From NCBI RefSeq assembly GCF_004283755.1, contig NZ_SHMH01000004.1, positions 1-64,000 of the forward strand: a stretch of 64,000 nucleotides of DNA. The letters run 5' to 3'. The translations under genes were made by a program, and so were the position numbers. Below, piece by piece: positions 27,901 to 37,629 of the stretch. Source of the DNA: Pseudoxanthomonas winnipegensis (GTDB lineage: Bacteria; Pseudomonadota; Gammaproteobacteria; Xanthomonadales; Xanthomonadaceae). Each line of letters opens with the position of its first letter. Within the stretch, counting starts at the first letter, position 1. The notes below the pieces were generated by a model that saw nothing but the letters and a program-made list of their open reading frames with translations, did no database searches and was not told where the DNA came from.

Positions 27901-28028
27901 GCCGGCGCGGTACCGGCGATGTTGCCGGCGGTGCTCTGCGCGTAGGCAGCGCCCTGCGCCAGCGCGGCGCCGAGCACGAGGGCCAGGGCGGTGCGGCGCA
28001 AGCCGTGGTGACGATTTCTGTGGCTCAT
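24981..28028 (-). CDS. Oar-like TonB-dependent receptor
   Basis: Encodes 1015 residues from ATG 28028 (GGGAAG upstream), with a signal peptide ending in AYAQS. A carboxypeptidase-regulatory-like beta-sandwich (about 27-105) precedes the plug (about 115-240, with TTFTAEQLNALPVPRD and GGYGAQYGFSTGG). A very large beta-barrel follows, ending in the outer-membrane signature QVQYDF. This architecture matches Oar-type receptors, which import bulky substrates across the outer membrane using TonB energy. Extracellular loops contain several cysteines. The 348-nt upstream region is AT-rich with paired TGTCGACA palindromes; the substrate is not evident. Confidence 0.92.
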   Translation of the reverse strand: MSHRNRHHGLRRTALALVLGAALAQGAAYAQSTAGNIAGTAPAVAGQTVQITSSASGVSRQVPVDANGRFRIPALPTGTYTVTLTGADGTASSQTVTVVAGQTVNAEFADASGGGAAKSLDTVVVRGMKNVNGIDLSSVESRTTFTAEQLNALPVPRDITSVSLLTPGTVKSSGYFGNASFGGASAAENSYYVNGFNITNLYDSLSFSEVPFQAIDQLDVQTGGYGAQYGFSTGGVTSVNVKRGTNEWHGGLSWTSVPDSLRASVPNVYRNSDDQIFRSYHNNYNASNTYTGWIGGPLIKDKLFVFALAEFDKSNTTSYGARSDVQTVTNAAGDSVLSPAIGSRSTTAQDYESKTPYWLVKLDWYLNDANHLEYTGFDNGSRYTYDYYNAVYQADDHPEKTQYNGQLVGKSGGQTDIFKWTSYLTDNLTMALQYGQMRNKDSQFTIAPDGTHSYYDGNIFGDTGACPYVIDQTGTKIGCAVASQVGIHGGRNERDSYKGDFEWQLGDHKVAFGYSDEQWKSKAGSSYSAGAYWRLYGDYARLINFRTGGGVKIDQKSWYLQDNWQITDNFMLYGGIRNDSFDNKNGAGASFVKQDDIWQPRLGFSWDLMGDGNSKLFGSLGRYSLPIAANVALRAATASLYTYTYYTYDGINPVTGVPNVTGSLDNGANDQVINGEDGSTPDPKAVASRGLKPYTQDEAILGYQQTLVSDNSFVDGWTLGAKATYRRMNNVIDDTCDTRKIYQAASAAGYNMAHWDEAGGEWGLPSGLPGCYLYNPGESLNIALDVDGDGVADDIHVDSKALGPKAKRYYKAVTLSAEKATDKWYASLNYTWAKLNGNYEGLVKSTNGQDDTGTTSDFDFAEIMYGADGYLFNDHRHTLKAYGAYNFTDEWSMGVDLQVQSGAPISCLGGGTGTFGTEYGYGGVFHYCNGNIAKLGTAGRTPWTWAVNPNVVYKPQWANGLSLQMSVLNLFNSVKPLQVYEEREDTQRGETYNSYKLGKYYTTPRYVRFQVQYDF

Positions 28029-28200
28029 GTGAATGTGGCTTCCCAATAAATACAGCAAGGCAAGAGCGCCCTTCCAAACTCGCCCGCGGGATGCGTGACT
28101 AGTAGGAGGGCACAGGCAAGGTGCGCGGCCGCGTAACGGACGCCCAACGGCGCGCGAACGGGAACTTAACGAGTTACTTCGTCGCATGCGTGGCACCTTG

Positions 28201-28227
28201 TGTCGACATGCCGACAATTTGTCGACA
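28201..28227. promoter_or_regulatory. Paired TGTCGACA palindromes, candidate operator
   Basis: The self-complementary octamer TGTCGACA occurs at 28201-28208 and again at 28220-28227, 19 bp apart, about two helical turns. They sit in the 348-nt AT-rich space between the divergent TonB receptor and ion-channel genes. Spacing and symmetry suit cooperative regulator binding. Clear -35/-10 boxes were not identified. Nothing else is seen in the 28029-28376 stretch. Confidence 0.45.
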
Positions 28228-28376
28228 TGTGACAAAAATAAATTTTATTGAAACTAAGAGCGAGTTAATTAGTGACGCGTTTGTTACTTTCCTGTTCTGT
28301 TAAAGGTTCCTTCACTTTTGTGACGCTCCCCACAGGCGCGTGATTACGATGCGATCCCGCACTGCAAGATCGCCCC

Positions 28377-29063
28377 ATGCGCCTGGATCTCCATCCCCTG
28401 CGTCGACACCCCTCGGCCATGCTGCTGGTCGTCCAACTGGCCGGGGTGCTGCTCTACCCCGCCATGAACGACACCCGCACCGGCCAGGCGCTGCTGGGGG
28501 CGTTCGGCATTCTGGTGCTGGCCCTGGCGCTGTGGGTGGTCAATCGCAGTCCGGCGGTGAACTGGATCGCCTGGCTGCTGGCGCTGCCCTCGGTGGCCTG
28601 CTCGCTGCTCGGGGTGACCCGGCAGCTGCCGGGCCTGGTGACCTTCGCCCAGGCCATGGAATGCCTGCTGTACTTCTATACGGCCGCCAGCCTGATCGGC
28701 TACATGCTGGACGACCACCGCGTCACCAGCGACGAGCTGTTCGCCGCCGGCGCCACCTTCACCCTGCTGGCGTGGGCATTCGCCTTCGCCTTCTCGGTGT
28801 GCCAGCAGTGGTACCCGGGCAGCTTCAGCGCCAACGGCGTGACCAGCGGCGCGCGCAGCTGGATGGAGCTGCTGTATCTGAGCTTCAGTGTGCTCTCGGC
28901 GGTGGGCCTGAGCGACATCGTGCCGGTGCTGCCGCAGGCGCGCGCGCTGGTCATGCTCGAGCAGTTCGCCGGGGTGATGTACATCGCGCTGGTGGTCTCG
29001 CGCCTGATCGCGCTGACCACCTTGCGCGTGCGCGCGCAACGTGGCGACCGGTCAGACGGTTGA
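28377..29063 (+). CDS. Ion-channel-like membrane protein with altered pore signature
   Basis: Encodes 228 residues with about six hydrophobic segments (14-30, 36-54, 60-80, 90-110, 125-143, 193-215). The last helix pair flanks a pore-loop-like region, ELLYLSFSVLSAVGLSDIVP. This resembles the P-loop of two-TM potassium channels, but the selectivity filter TVGYGD reads SAVGLSD (174-180). It may be a channel of altered selectivity or a non-conducting relative. It is divergent from the TonB receptor and 50 nt upstream of the hydroxylase-sulfotransferase gene. Confidence 0.75.
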   Translation: MRLDLHPLRRHPSAMLLVVQLAGVLLYPAMNDTRTGQALLGAFGILVLALALWVVNRSPAVNWIAWLLALPSVACSLLGVTRQLPGLVTFAQAMECLLYFYTAASLIGYMLDDHRVTSDELFAAGATFTLLAWAFAFAFSVCQQWYPGSFSANGVTSGARSWMELLYLSFSVLSAVGLSDIVPVLPQARALVMLEQFAGVMYIALVVSRLIALTTLRVRAQRGDRSDG

Positions 29064-29112
29064 CGCGCGCGCTACGATGCGCGGCTTTGTCCACGCCTCA
29101 GTCGCGCACCGC

Positions 29113-30960
29113 ATGAAATTGCAGGTTCCTTTGATCCAGCTCCCGGTCCAGTTCGATCCCGGTCCGCTGCTGCACGAGGCGACGGCCGTGGCGGACAAGC
29201 GCTGGCAGCGGTGCGCCGACGGCGGCCAACGGCTGCGGCTGGTCAGCTGCGGGGGCGATCCGGCCAGCGCGGCCCTGTCCGGCCCGATGCGTGCCACGCC
29301 GTTGCTGCGGCAGATGCCGCTGCTGCAGCAGGCGCTGGCCGGGCTGGGCGCGACCTGGGGCCAGGTGTTCCTGCAGCGCATCGCGGTCGGGCGGCAGTAC
29401 GCGGCCGAGGTGGCGGTGGACTACTACCACCGCGAGCGCCTGCGCCTCCACCTGCCGCTGGAGAGTCCGCCGGACGTGCTGCTCGAGTGCGGCGACGAGG
29501 TCGCGCACCTGGCGCCGGGCACGGCCTGGGTGTTCGATACCTGGCGTCCGCATCGCTTCGCCGGCCCGGCGCAGGGGCCGTGCCTGCATCTGGTAGCCGA
29601 CACCGTCGGCGGCGAGCGCTTCTGGGAGCTGTTGACCCGCGGCCGCACGCCGGGCCGCGCCGAGCGCGAGCCCTGGCAGCCGCTGCAGCTGACCCTGGCG
29701 TCCGATCAGCGCGTGGCGCTGGCGCTGGAGGCGCATGGCGCGCCCCAGGTGATGACGCCCTGGGAGCTGCGCGAGCATCTGATGTTCCTGTTGAACGAGG
29801 CCGTGCCGCATCCGCGTCTGGCCGGCCTGCAGGCCTTGCTGCTGCGCCTGTCGCGACACTGGCATGCGCTGTGGGCGCGGCATGGGGCCGAGGCGGCCGG
29901 CAGGCCGGCGTATCGGGCGCTGCTGGCCTCCACCGCGCAGGCCTGCCAGCAGCTGGGCGTCGAACAGTTGGTGCTGCGCAACGGCATCGGCCTGTGGCCG
30001 GCGCTGCAGGCGCAGGTGCTGGACGTGGCCGTGGCCGAAGAGGACGGGCTGCGCCGGGGAGGCGCGCGGAAATCCGAGGCGCCGCCGCCTGGGGCGCCCA
30101 CGGTCGCCACGCCGAAGCCGCGCTCGCCGCCCACGCGCCTGCGGCAGCCGTTGTTCATGGTGGCGGCGCCGTGTTCGGGTGCGGGTCTGGTGGCGCGCAC
30201 GCTGGCGCGGGCGCCGGGCCTGTATGCCGCTGGCGAGGAGGCGCGTCGGGCGATCGACGGCATCCAGCGCCTGGCGGCGCCGCAGCGGGCCGACTTCAGT
30301 CATCGCCTGCTGGCGGGCGATGCGGTCGAGGACACGGTGCGCCGGGTGCGCGAGCGTCTGGCGCGCGGCTTGCGCGGTCACGATGGCAAGCCGGTGCCGG
30401 CCGCCGGCGGCACGGTGCGCCTGCTGCGTGCGGACGCGCGCGATGCGCTGCGGGTGCCGTTCCTGGCGCAGGCGTTCCCCGATGCGCGCTTCGTCTTCGT
30501 CCATCGCGAGCCGCATGACGCGCTGGGCAGTCTGTTGCGCGCCTGGGAGGAGGGCCGCATGCAGGACGCGGGCGTGCTGCCGGGCTGGGAGGGGCCGGCG
30601 TGGACGCTGGCGCGGCCGCCGGGCTGGCAGGCGCTGTCAGGTCTGCCGTTGGAGGCTGTGGTCGCGGGTCAGTGGTCGGGGATCATGCGGGTGCTGCTCG
30701 ACGATCTGGCGCAGCTGCCGCCCGAGCGTTGGCTGGGGCTGGACCTGGACCGGCTGCTGGCCGATCCGGACGGGGAGATGCAGCGCGTGGCGGGCTTCGC
30801 CGGGTTGGAATGGCACCTCGAACTGGGCCAGACCCTGCCGCGCGCGCAGCCGCCGGCCAGCCCGTCCTCGGCGGAGCGCTGGCGTCCGCATGCCGCACGC
30901 CTGCAGCCCGTCCTGGGCGACGTTCCGCAGCGCGCGCTGGAAGCTTCCTTCCACGGCTGA
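29113..30960 (+). CDS. Asp/Asn beta-hydroxylase-like / sulfotransferase-like fusion protein
   Basis: Encodes 615 residues from ATG 29113; upstream ATGs at 29041 and 29077 are in frame but precede no better ribosome site. The N-terminal part (about 1-170) matches the aspartyl/asparaginyl hydroxylase fold, with candidate iron ligands His113 (RLHLPLE) and His147 (RPHRF). The Arg that normally binds 2-oxoglutarate before xHL is Cys157. A helical region and a Pro-rich linker (about 310-342) lead to a sulfotransferase domain. Its 5'-phosphosulfate loop is degenerate (APCSGAGLV, 352-360), but the 3'-phosphate strand FVFVHREPHDALGS is recognisable. Cytoplasmic; substrate unknown. Confidence 0.8.
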   Translation: MKLQVPLIQLPVQFDPGPLLHEATAVADKRWQRCADGGQRLRLVSCGGDPASAALSGPMRATPLLRQMPLLQQALAGLGATWGQVFLQRIAVGRQYAAEVAVDYYHRERLRLHLPLESPPDVLLECGDEVAHLAPGTAWVFDTWRPHRFAGPAQGPCLHLVADTVGGERFWELLTRGRTPGRAEREPWQPLQLTLASDQRVALALEAHGAPQVMTPWELREHLMFLLNEAVPHPRLAGLQALLLRLSRHWHALWARHGAEAAGRPAYRALLASTAQACQQLGVEQLVLRNGIGLWPALQAQVLDVAVAEEDGLRRGGARKSEAPPPGAPTVATPKPRSPPTRLRQPLFMVAAPCSGAGLVARTLARAPGLYAAGEEARRAIDGIQRLAAPQRADFSHRLLAGDAVEDTVRRVRERLARGLRGHDGKPVPAAGGTVRLLRADARDALRVPFLAQAFPDARFVFVHREPHDALGSLLRAWEEGRMQDAGVLPGWEGPAWTLARPPGWQALSGLPLEAVVAGQWSGIMRVLLDDLAQLPPERWLGLDLDRLLADPDGEMQRVAGFAGLEWHLELGQTLPRAQPPASPSSAERWRPHAARLQPVLGDVPQRALEASFHG

Positions 30961-31037
30961 GCCGTTCTTCCGTTCTAGGTTGCGGCGGGTGCGCGTCGCG
31001 GCTTCGGCAGAGCAGTGCTTCCGGCTTCGGAAGGGCA

Positions 31038-31145
31038 GCGGTCCGGCGGGCGGGGGCCGTTTTTCCCTCAATCAGGGCATCCTGCCCTGATTCGGGCGCT
31101 CGGCTTCCTGCCTCGCTAGGCGCGGCCCCCGCCCGCCGGACCGCT
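31038..31145 (-). repeat. ~100-bp palindromic element, copy 2 (inverted)
   Basis: This reads, in reverse complement, nearly the same as 24744-24842: CGGGCGGGGGCCG arms and a core containing AATCAGGGC / GCCCTGATT. The opposite orientation of the two copies and their terminal self-complementarity recall a miniature or REP-type mobile element. Confidence 0.75.
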
Positions 31146-31157
31146 GCATCGCGCGTC

Positions 31158-31385
31158 AGGTAATAGGGCTTCGGTTTGTGCCCCCTCCCTTGTGCGCAGC
31201 GCAGGGGAGGGATGGGGAGGGGTCGGGCGTTCCTGGTCAAGCCACCGAAGCAAGAGCAAAAGCACCCCACCCCCTCAGTCGCTGGTTCGCGACTTCGAGT
31301 TCCCCTTCGCCTGCGGCGAAAGGGAGGGGGCGAGGTGGGTTGGCGAAGTCCACCCGACGACCTCGCAGTAGGGCAAGGGCACACA
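31158..31385. repeat. Composite GC-rich intergenic repeat, copy 3 (rearranged)
   Basis: This shares modules with 22095-22437 and 44240-44608 but in a different order: the CCCCTCCCTTGTGCGCAGCGCAGGGGAGGG palindrome comes first here, then AGCAAAAGCACCCCACCCC, then the TTCGCC/GGCGAA palindrome. With the element at 31038-31145 it occupies nearly all of the 472-base gap between the fusion gene and ppa. No gene is seen there. Confidence 0.7.
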
Positions 31386-31387
31386 AA

Positions 31388-31411
31388 AAAGGCGCCCTAG
31401 CGGGCGCCTTT
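31388..31411 (-). terminator. Rho-independent terminator of ppa
   Basis: A 10-bp perfect stem (AAAGGCGCCC / GGGCGCCTTT, loop TAGC) is followed on the minus strand by TTTGTGT. It lies 22 nt past the ppa stop. Confidence 0.85.
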
Positions 31412-31432
31412 CGTGACGACGGCTGGCCTGGA

Positions 31433-31972
31433 TCAGGCCTTGTCGTGGCCTGCGTCGCGCGCGATGGCGTCCAGCAGGATCTTCTTGGCCTCGTCGGCGC
31501 CGCCCCACCCGTCGATCTTGACCCACTTGCCCTTCTCCAGGTCCTTGTAGTGCTCGAAGAAGTGGCCGATGCGCTCCAGCCAGTGGCCGCTGACCTGGGC
31601 GATGTCGTTGATGTGCGAGTAGCCGCTGAAGACCTTCTCCACCGGCACGGCCAGCAGCTTCTCGTCGCTGCCGGCCTCGTCGCTCATGCGCAGCACGCCG
31701 ACCGGGCGGCAGCGGATGACCGAGCCGGGCACCAGCGGCAGCGGCAGCACTACCAGCACGTCGGCCGGGTCGCCGTCGCCGCACAGGGTGTGCGGCACGT
31801 AGCCGTAGTTGCAGGGGTAGCGCATCGGGGTGGACAGGATGCGGTCGACGAAGATCGCGCCGGATTCCTTGTCCACTTCGTACTTCACCGGCTCGGAATC
31901 CTTGGGGATCTCGATGATGACGTTGATCTCGTCCGGCGGATTCTTGCCGGTGGGGACGCTGCCCAGGCCCAT
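31433..31972 (-). CDS. ppa: Soluble inorganic pyrophosphatase (family I)
   Basis: Encodes 179 residues from ATG 31972, eight bases after GGAG; an upstream in-frame ATG would add a non-homologous N-terminus. It hydrolyses PPi to phosphate. The family I signature [12 protein letters not shown] supplies the metal-binding aspartates, and YPCNYGYVP is conserved. It is 121 nt downstream of the membrane H+-pyrophosphatase gene on the same strand, so both PPi-removing enzymes may be co-expressed. Confidence 0.95.
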   Translation of the reverse strand: MGLGSVPTGKNPPDEINVIIEIPKDSEPVKYEVDKESGAIFVDRILSTPMRYPCNYGYVPHTLCGDGDPADVLVVLPLPLVPGSVIRCRPVGVLRMSDEAGSDEKLLAVPVEKVFSGYSHINDIAQVSGHWLERIGHFFEHYKDLEKGKWVKIDGWGGADEAKKILLDAIARDAGHDKA

Positions 31973-32093
31973 GCGCTGCTCCAATGCTTTGAGGTGATCG
32001 AAAGTGGGCCGCATTCTAGCGCAGCGGTGCTGCAACGCAGCGCCAACGCCCGGCAAGGGGCTGCCAAGGCGTCGGCGCCGCCGGGAAGCGGGC

Positions 32094-34127
<2,034 letters not shown>

Positions 34128-34281
34128 GACCCCTCCCAAGGCAGATGGACGGTTCGCCGCGCGCATCGACACGCCCGGCGCCGAAGACGGGCGTCGATCG
34201 ACCGGTGCCCGTTGTGGGGCAGTGTAGGCCTGCGCGCGCTCGGCGCGATGATGCAGTGCCGCGCGATGCGTGACGGCGCGC

Positions 34282-35451
34282 TCAGGCGTCGGCGCGCTGC
34301 TGGGCGGTGGGGTGCGGTCGGGCCGGTGCCGGCGGCGTGGCGCCGGTCTCGGCGGTCGATGCCAGGCCCAGGGCCAGCATGCGTCCGGTCACCCCGTCCC
34401 AGTCCAGCACGCCGCTGTTGTCGATGCCGGCGCGGTCGTAGGCCAGGGCGCGGCGCAGCGCCGCCACGATGCTGCCCTCCACGCCGGGCGTGTAGGCCGA
34501 GGTGTGCACGCCGCGCGCGGCGAAGTCCGGCGCCACGATCGGCACCCGGCAATAGGTGTACTGCAGCATCTTCATGCTCGACTGGCTCAGGTAGTCGGCA
34601 TTGAGCGCCGGCCGGTACGGCGCCAGTCCCGCATCGGCATGCTGCAGGTAGGGCACGATCGCATCGAAGGGCTGCTCGCCGTGCTCGACCACGTTGGGCG
34701 GCGGCGCCTGCAGCCGCGCGCCCTTGCCGAACAGGTGGAAGCGCACCTGCGGCTCGGCGCGCGCCATGCAGTCCACGGCGTGGTCGTCGAACAGCATGTC
34801 GCCCACGCTGACCACGTTGCGCGTGCCGGCCGGGTAGGGCGAGGGCCGCGGGGTGTCGAACAGCGCCTTGTCGATGCCGTGCGGGATGTAGTGCACGTGG
34901 GGCACGTGCGGGTAGTCGGCCACCATCACCTCGGCCGGCACGCGCACCAGGCTGAAGTGCGGCAGCGCCTCGCGCTCGGCATCCAGGATCAGCGGGTGGT
35001 ACTTGAGCGTGGCGATGCGGTCGCACACGCTGTAGATGAAGCGCGCCTGCGGGAACCGCCTTGCCAGGGCCGGCACCAGGCACAGGCCGGCGCCGTTCTC
35101 CACGACGAACACATCGGCATCGGCGATGCCCTGCAACAGCGTGCGCGTGAGCATCGCCGGATACAGCGAGAACAGCGGCCGGGTGATCGCGTCCAGCGTC
35201 GGGCGCCCCAGTGACAGTGGATGCAGCGCCGGCCGCCACAGGTACTTGCGCAGGCCGGGCCCGACCTCGCGCCAGGCGTTGAACGGCCCCTGGAACCGGC
35301 GCGCCTGCGGCTTGAGCCGGGTCAGCGGGCTCAGGCCCACGGTCACGAAGTCCACCGCGTGCCCCTGCCGCGCCAGCGACTCGGTCCAGAAGTGAAAGTC
35401 CACCTTGCGCGCCGAAGTGGCCTCGTGGACGGTCAGCATCACAATCTTCAA
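34282..35451 (-). CDS. GumK-like glycosyltransferase (GT70 type)
   Basis: Encodes 389 residues if the TTG at 35451, preceded by GAGGA, is the start; ATG 35439 is the alternative. The two-domain GT-B architecture resembles the xanthan glucuronosyltransferase GumK. Shared features are an Asp aligned with the GumK catalytic base (Asp144 in VCDRIATLK), [19 protein letters not shown], and the nucleotide-sugar segment [10 protein letters not shown]. It is peripheral to the inner membrane in this family. No other gum genes are nearby, so the product and acceptor are unknown. Confidence 0.8.
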   Translation of the reverse strand: MKIVMLTVHEATSARKVDFHFWTESLARQGHAVDFVTVGLSPLTRLKPQARRFQGPFNAWREVGPGLRKYLWRPALHPLSLGRPTLDAITRPLFSLYPAMLTRTLLQGIADADVFVVENGAGLCLVPALARRFPQARFIYSVCDRIATLKYHPLILDAEREALPHFSLVRVPAEVMVADYPHVPHVHYIPHGIDKALFDTPRPSPYPAGTRNVVSVGDMLFDDHAVDCMARAEPQVRFHLFGKGARLQAPPPNVVEHGEQPFDAIVPYLQHADAGLAPYRPALNADYLSQSSMKMLQYTYCRVPIVAPDFAARGVHTSAYTPGVEGSIVAALRRALAYDRAGIDNSGVLDWDGVTGRMLALGLASTAETGATPPAPARPHPTAQQRADA

Positions 35452-35691
35452 AACGCAAATGTCCTCAAACACGCACGGCGGGAACCTTGCGCGTCCTCCA
35501 TCTCGCCGGGATGACATGACGTGACGGAGTCCGCGCGCCTAGTGGAACGCGAGCCCGCCACGACACAGGTCACGCCTTGGCGCATTCGGTTCAGCGCGGT
35601 GTGGACACGGTGAACGGGCGAAGCGATCCGGTGTTCAGCCAGCGCGTGCCAGCCTGCCGGCCGTTTCCCTTCCCTTAGAAAGGACCTGCCC

Positions 35692-36204
35692 ATGTCCGCA
35701 TCCGCTTCCCGCCTGGTCCTGGCCGGGCTGCTGTGCCTGCCTTTGGCGGCGCTGGCCCAGCAGTCGCCCGAAATCCAGCGCCCGGTTGGCACCCCCCAGG
35801 CCAACGGCGTGCTGCATACGCTGCGCCAGATCCCCGAGGCCTGCACCCGCATCGAAGGCCGCTTTACCGGCGAGGCCGCCCAGCCCTATGCGATGAACCT
35901 GGTGCGCACCAGCAGCGTCTGCCAGGCGCGCGCAATGTTCATGGACTACGACAAGGTCCAGCCCAGCGAGGCCAAGGGCTGGAAGCTCAACGACATCATC
36001 AAGGTGCCCTCGGCCAGCTGCGCCGGCCAGCAGGCGGTGGTGCAGGTGTGGCGCAAGCCGGCCGGGCAGGCGCTCAAGCTCGATGGCCAGGAACGCGCCC
36101 GCCTGTACCTGCAGGACGCCAAGGCCCAGGCCCAGGCCGGCAAGCTGGCCGCGCTGCCGGCCTACGCGGCCAAGCTGGAGGTCGAGGGCAAGCCCTGCCG
36201 GTAA
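35692..36204 (+). CDS. Conserved secreted protein of unknown function
   Basis: Encodes 170 residues with a clear Sec signal peptide (MSASASRLVLAGLLCLPLAALA) and AAGGA eight bases before the ATG. The mature part has four cysteines (in PEACT, SSVCQ, SASCA and KPCR), suggesting two disulfides in the periplasm, and an Ala/Gln-rich helical C-terminus. No named domain is recognised. It stands alone, between the GumK-like gene and the convergent phosphofructokinase. Confidence 0.75.
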   Translation: MSASASRLVLAGLLCLPLAALAQQSPEIQRPVGTPQANGVLHTLRQIPEACTRIEGRFTGEAAQPYAMNLVRTSSVCQARAMFMDYDKVQPSEAKGWKLNDIIKVPSASCAGQQAVVQVWRKPAGQALKLDGQERARLYLQDAKAQAQAGKLAALPAYAAKLEVEGKPCR

Positions 36205-36241
36205 ACATGGTGCTCTGGCCTCCGCCCGGGAATGCGCGGCC

Positions 36242-37498
36242 TCAGCCTTCCCAGGCAGGCAGTTTCTGCTTCACCGCCACGTTCTTGAGTTCCACGTACT
36301 TGGGCAGGCCGTCGCGGCCATAGGGCAGCGGCGCCTCGCCCTGGATCAGCGGCGAGAGGTAGCGGCGAGCGCGCTCGGTGATGCCGAAGCCGTCCTTGCG
36401 GATGAAGCCGGCCGGCATGGTCTTCTCGTGGTTGGCGACCTTGGACAGCGGCGCCGGGGCGATCTTCCAGCGGTAGGGCGCATCGGCGCCGCGCACGATC
36501 ACCGGCATGACCGCGTTGTGCCCGGCCAGGGCGTACTGCACGGCCGCCTTGCCCACGGCCTGGGCCTGATCCCAGTCGGTCTTGGAGGCGATGTGGCGAG
36601 CCGAGCGCTGCAGGTAGTCCGGTAGCGCCCAGTGCACCTTGTAGCCCAGCGCGGCCTTGACCTTGCCGGCCAGGTACGAAGCCACGCCGCCCAGCTGGGC
36701 ATGGCCGAAGGCATCGGTGCCGCCGCCGGCGTCGGCGACGAAACGGCCGTCGGCGCTGCGGATGCCTTCGCTGGCCACGACCACGCAATAGCCGACCCGC
36801 TTGACCACCTTGTCCACCTGGGCCAGGAAGGCGGCCTCGTCGTAAGCGCGCTCGGGGAACAGGATCAGGTGCGGCGCCTGGTCCGGGCCGGTGCCGGCCA
36901 GGCCCGCGGCCGCGGCCAGCCAGCCGGCATGGCGGCCCATGGCCTCGTAGACGAAGACCTTGGTCGAGGTCTCGGCCATCGCCGCCACGTCCAGCGCGCA
37001 TTCGCGTACCGACACGGCGGTGTACTTGGCCGCCGAGCCGAAGCCGGGGCAGGTGTCGGTGACCGCCAGGTCGTTGTCGATGGTCTTGGGCACGCCCACG
37101 CAGGTCAGCGGATAGCCGAAGGCCTGGGCCAGCTGGGAGACCTTCCACGCGGTATCGGCCGAGTCGTTGCCGCCGTTGTAGAGGAACCAGCGCACGCCGT
37201 GGGCCTTGAGCACCTCCAGCAGACGCTCGTATCGGGCGCGGTCGGCCTCCAGCGACTTGAGCTTGACCCGGCACGAGCCGAACGCGCCGCCCGGCGTATG
37301 CGCCAGCGCGGCGATCGCCGCGGCCGATTCCTTGGAGGTATCGATCAGCTCCTCGCGCAGGGCGCCGAGGATGCCGTTGCGCGCCGCCAGGACCTTGACC
37401 TTGTGCCGCCTGGCCTCGCCGATGACGCCGGCGGCGGTGGCATTGATGACGGCAGTGACGCCGCCGGACTGCGCGTACAACAGGGTGGAAGCCGCCAT
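36242..37498 (-). CDS. pfp: PPi-dependent 6-phosphofructokinase
   Basis: Encodes 418 residues from ATG 37498. It interconverts fructose 6-phosphate and fructose 1,6-bisphosphate. Two specificity positions indicate PPi rather than ATP as phosphoryl donor: Asp112 in GGNDS (ATP enzymes have Gly, GGDGS) and Lys138 in PKTIDND (ATP enzymes have Gly). The MGRHAGWLA segment is present. The reaction is reversible, so the enzyme can serve both glycolysis and gluconeogenesis. It is divergent from adk. Confidence 0.9.
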   Translation of the reverse strand: MAASTLLYAQSGGVTAVINATAAGVIGEARRHKVKVLAARNGILGALREELIDTSKESAAAIAALAHTPGGAFGSCRVKLKSLEADRARYERLLEVLKAHGVRWFLYNGGNDSADTAWKVSQLAQAFGYPLTCVGVPKTIDNDLAVTDTCPGFGSAAKYTAVSVRECALDVAAMAETSTKVFVYEAMGRHAGWLAAAAGLAGTGPDQAPHLILFPERAYDEAAFLAQVDKVVKRVGYCVVVASEGIRSADGRFVADAGGGTDAFGHAQLGGVASYLAGKVKAALGYKVHWALPDYLQRSARHIASKTDWDQAQAVGKAAVQYALAGHNAVMPVIVRGADAPYRWKIAPAPLSKVANHEKTMPAGFIRKDGFGITERARRYLSPLIQGEAPLPYGRDGLPKYVELKNVAVKQKLPAWEG

Positions 37499-37629
37499 CG
37501 TCTTTCCTGGGGTCTGGACCGGATGGGGTAAGCTTCCCATATCGATGCGCCGGTCGCGTCGGCGCCGCCGCCGTGCTGGCTGCCCGCTCCGGCCTCACAG
37601 GTTTCCTCATTGAATGCTGGAGTGACACG

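Noticed and set aside
22511..28028. Lasso-peptide-type locus (TonB receptor plus S9 isopeptidase)
   Set aside because: No precursor peptide, lasso cyclase, B-protein or FecI/FecR genes are found nearby; the S9 protein has ordinary oligopeptidase features.
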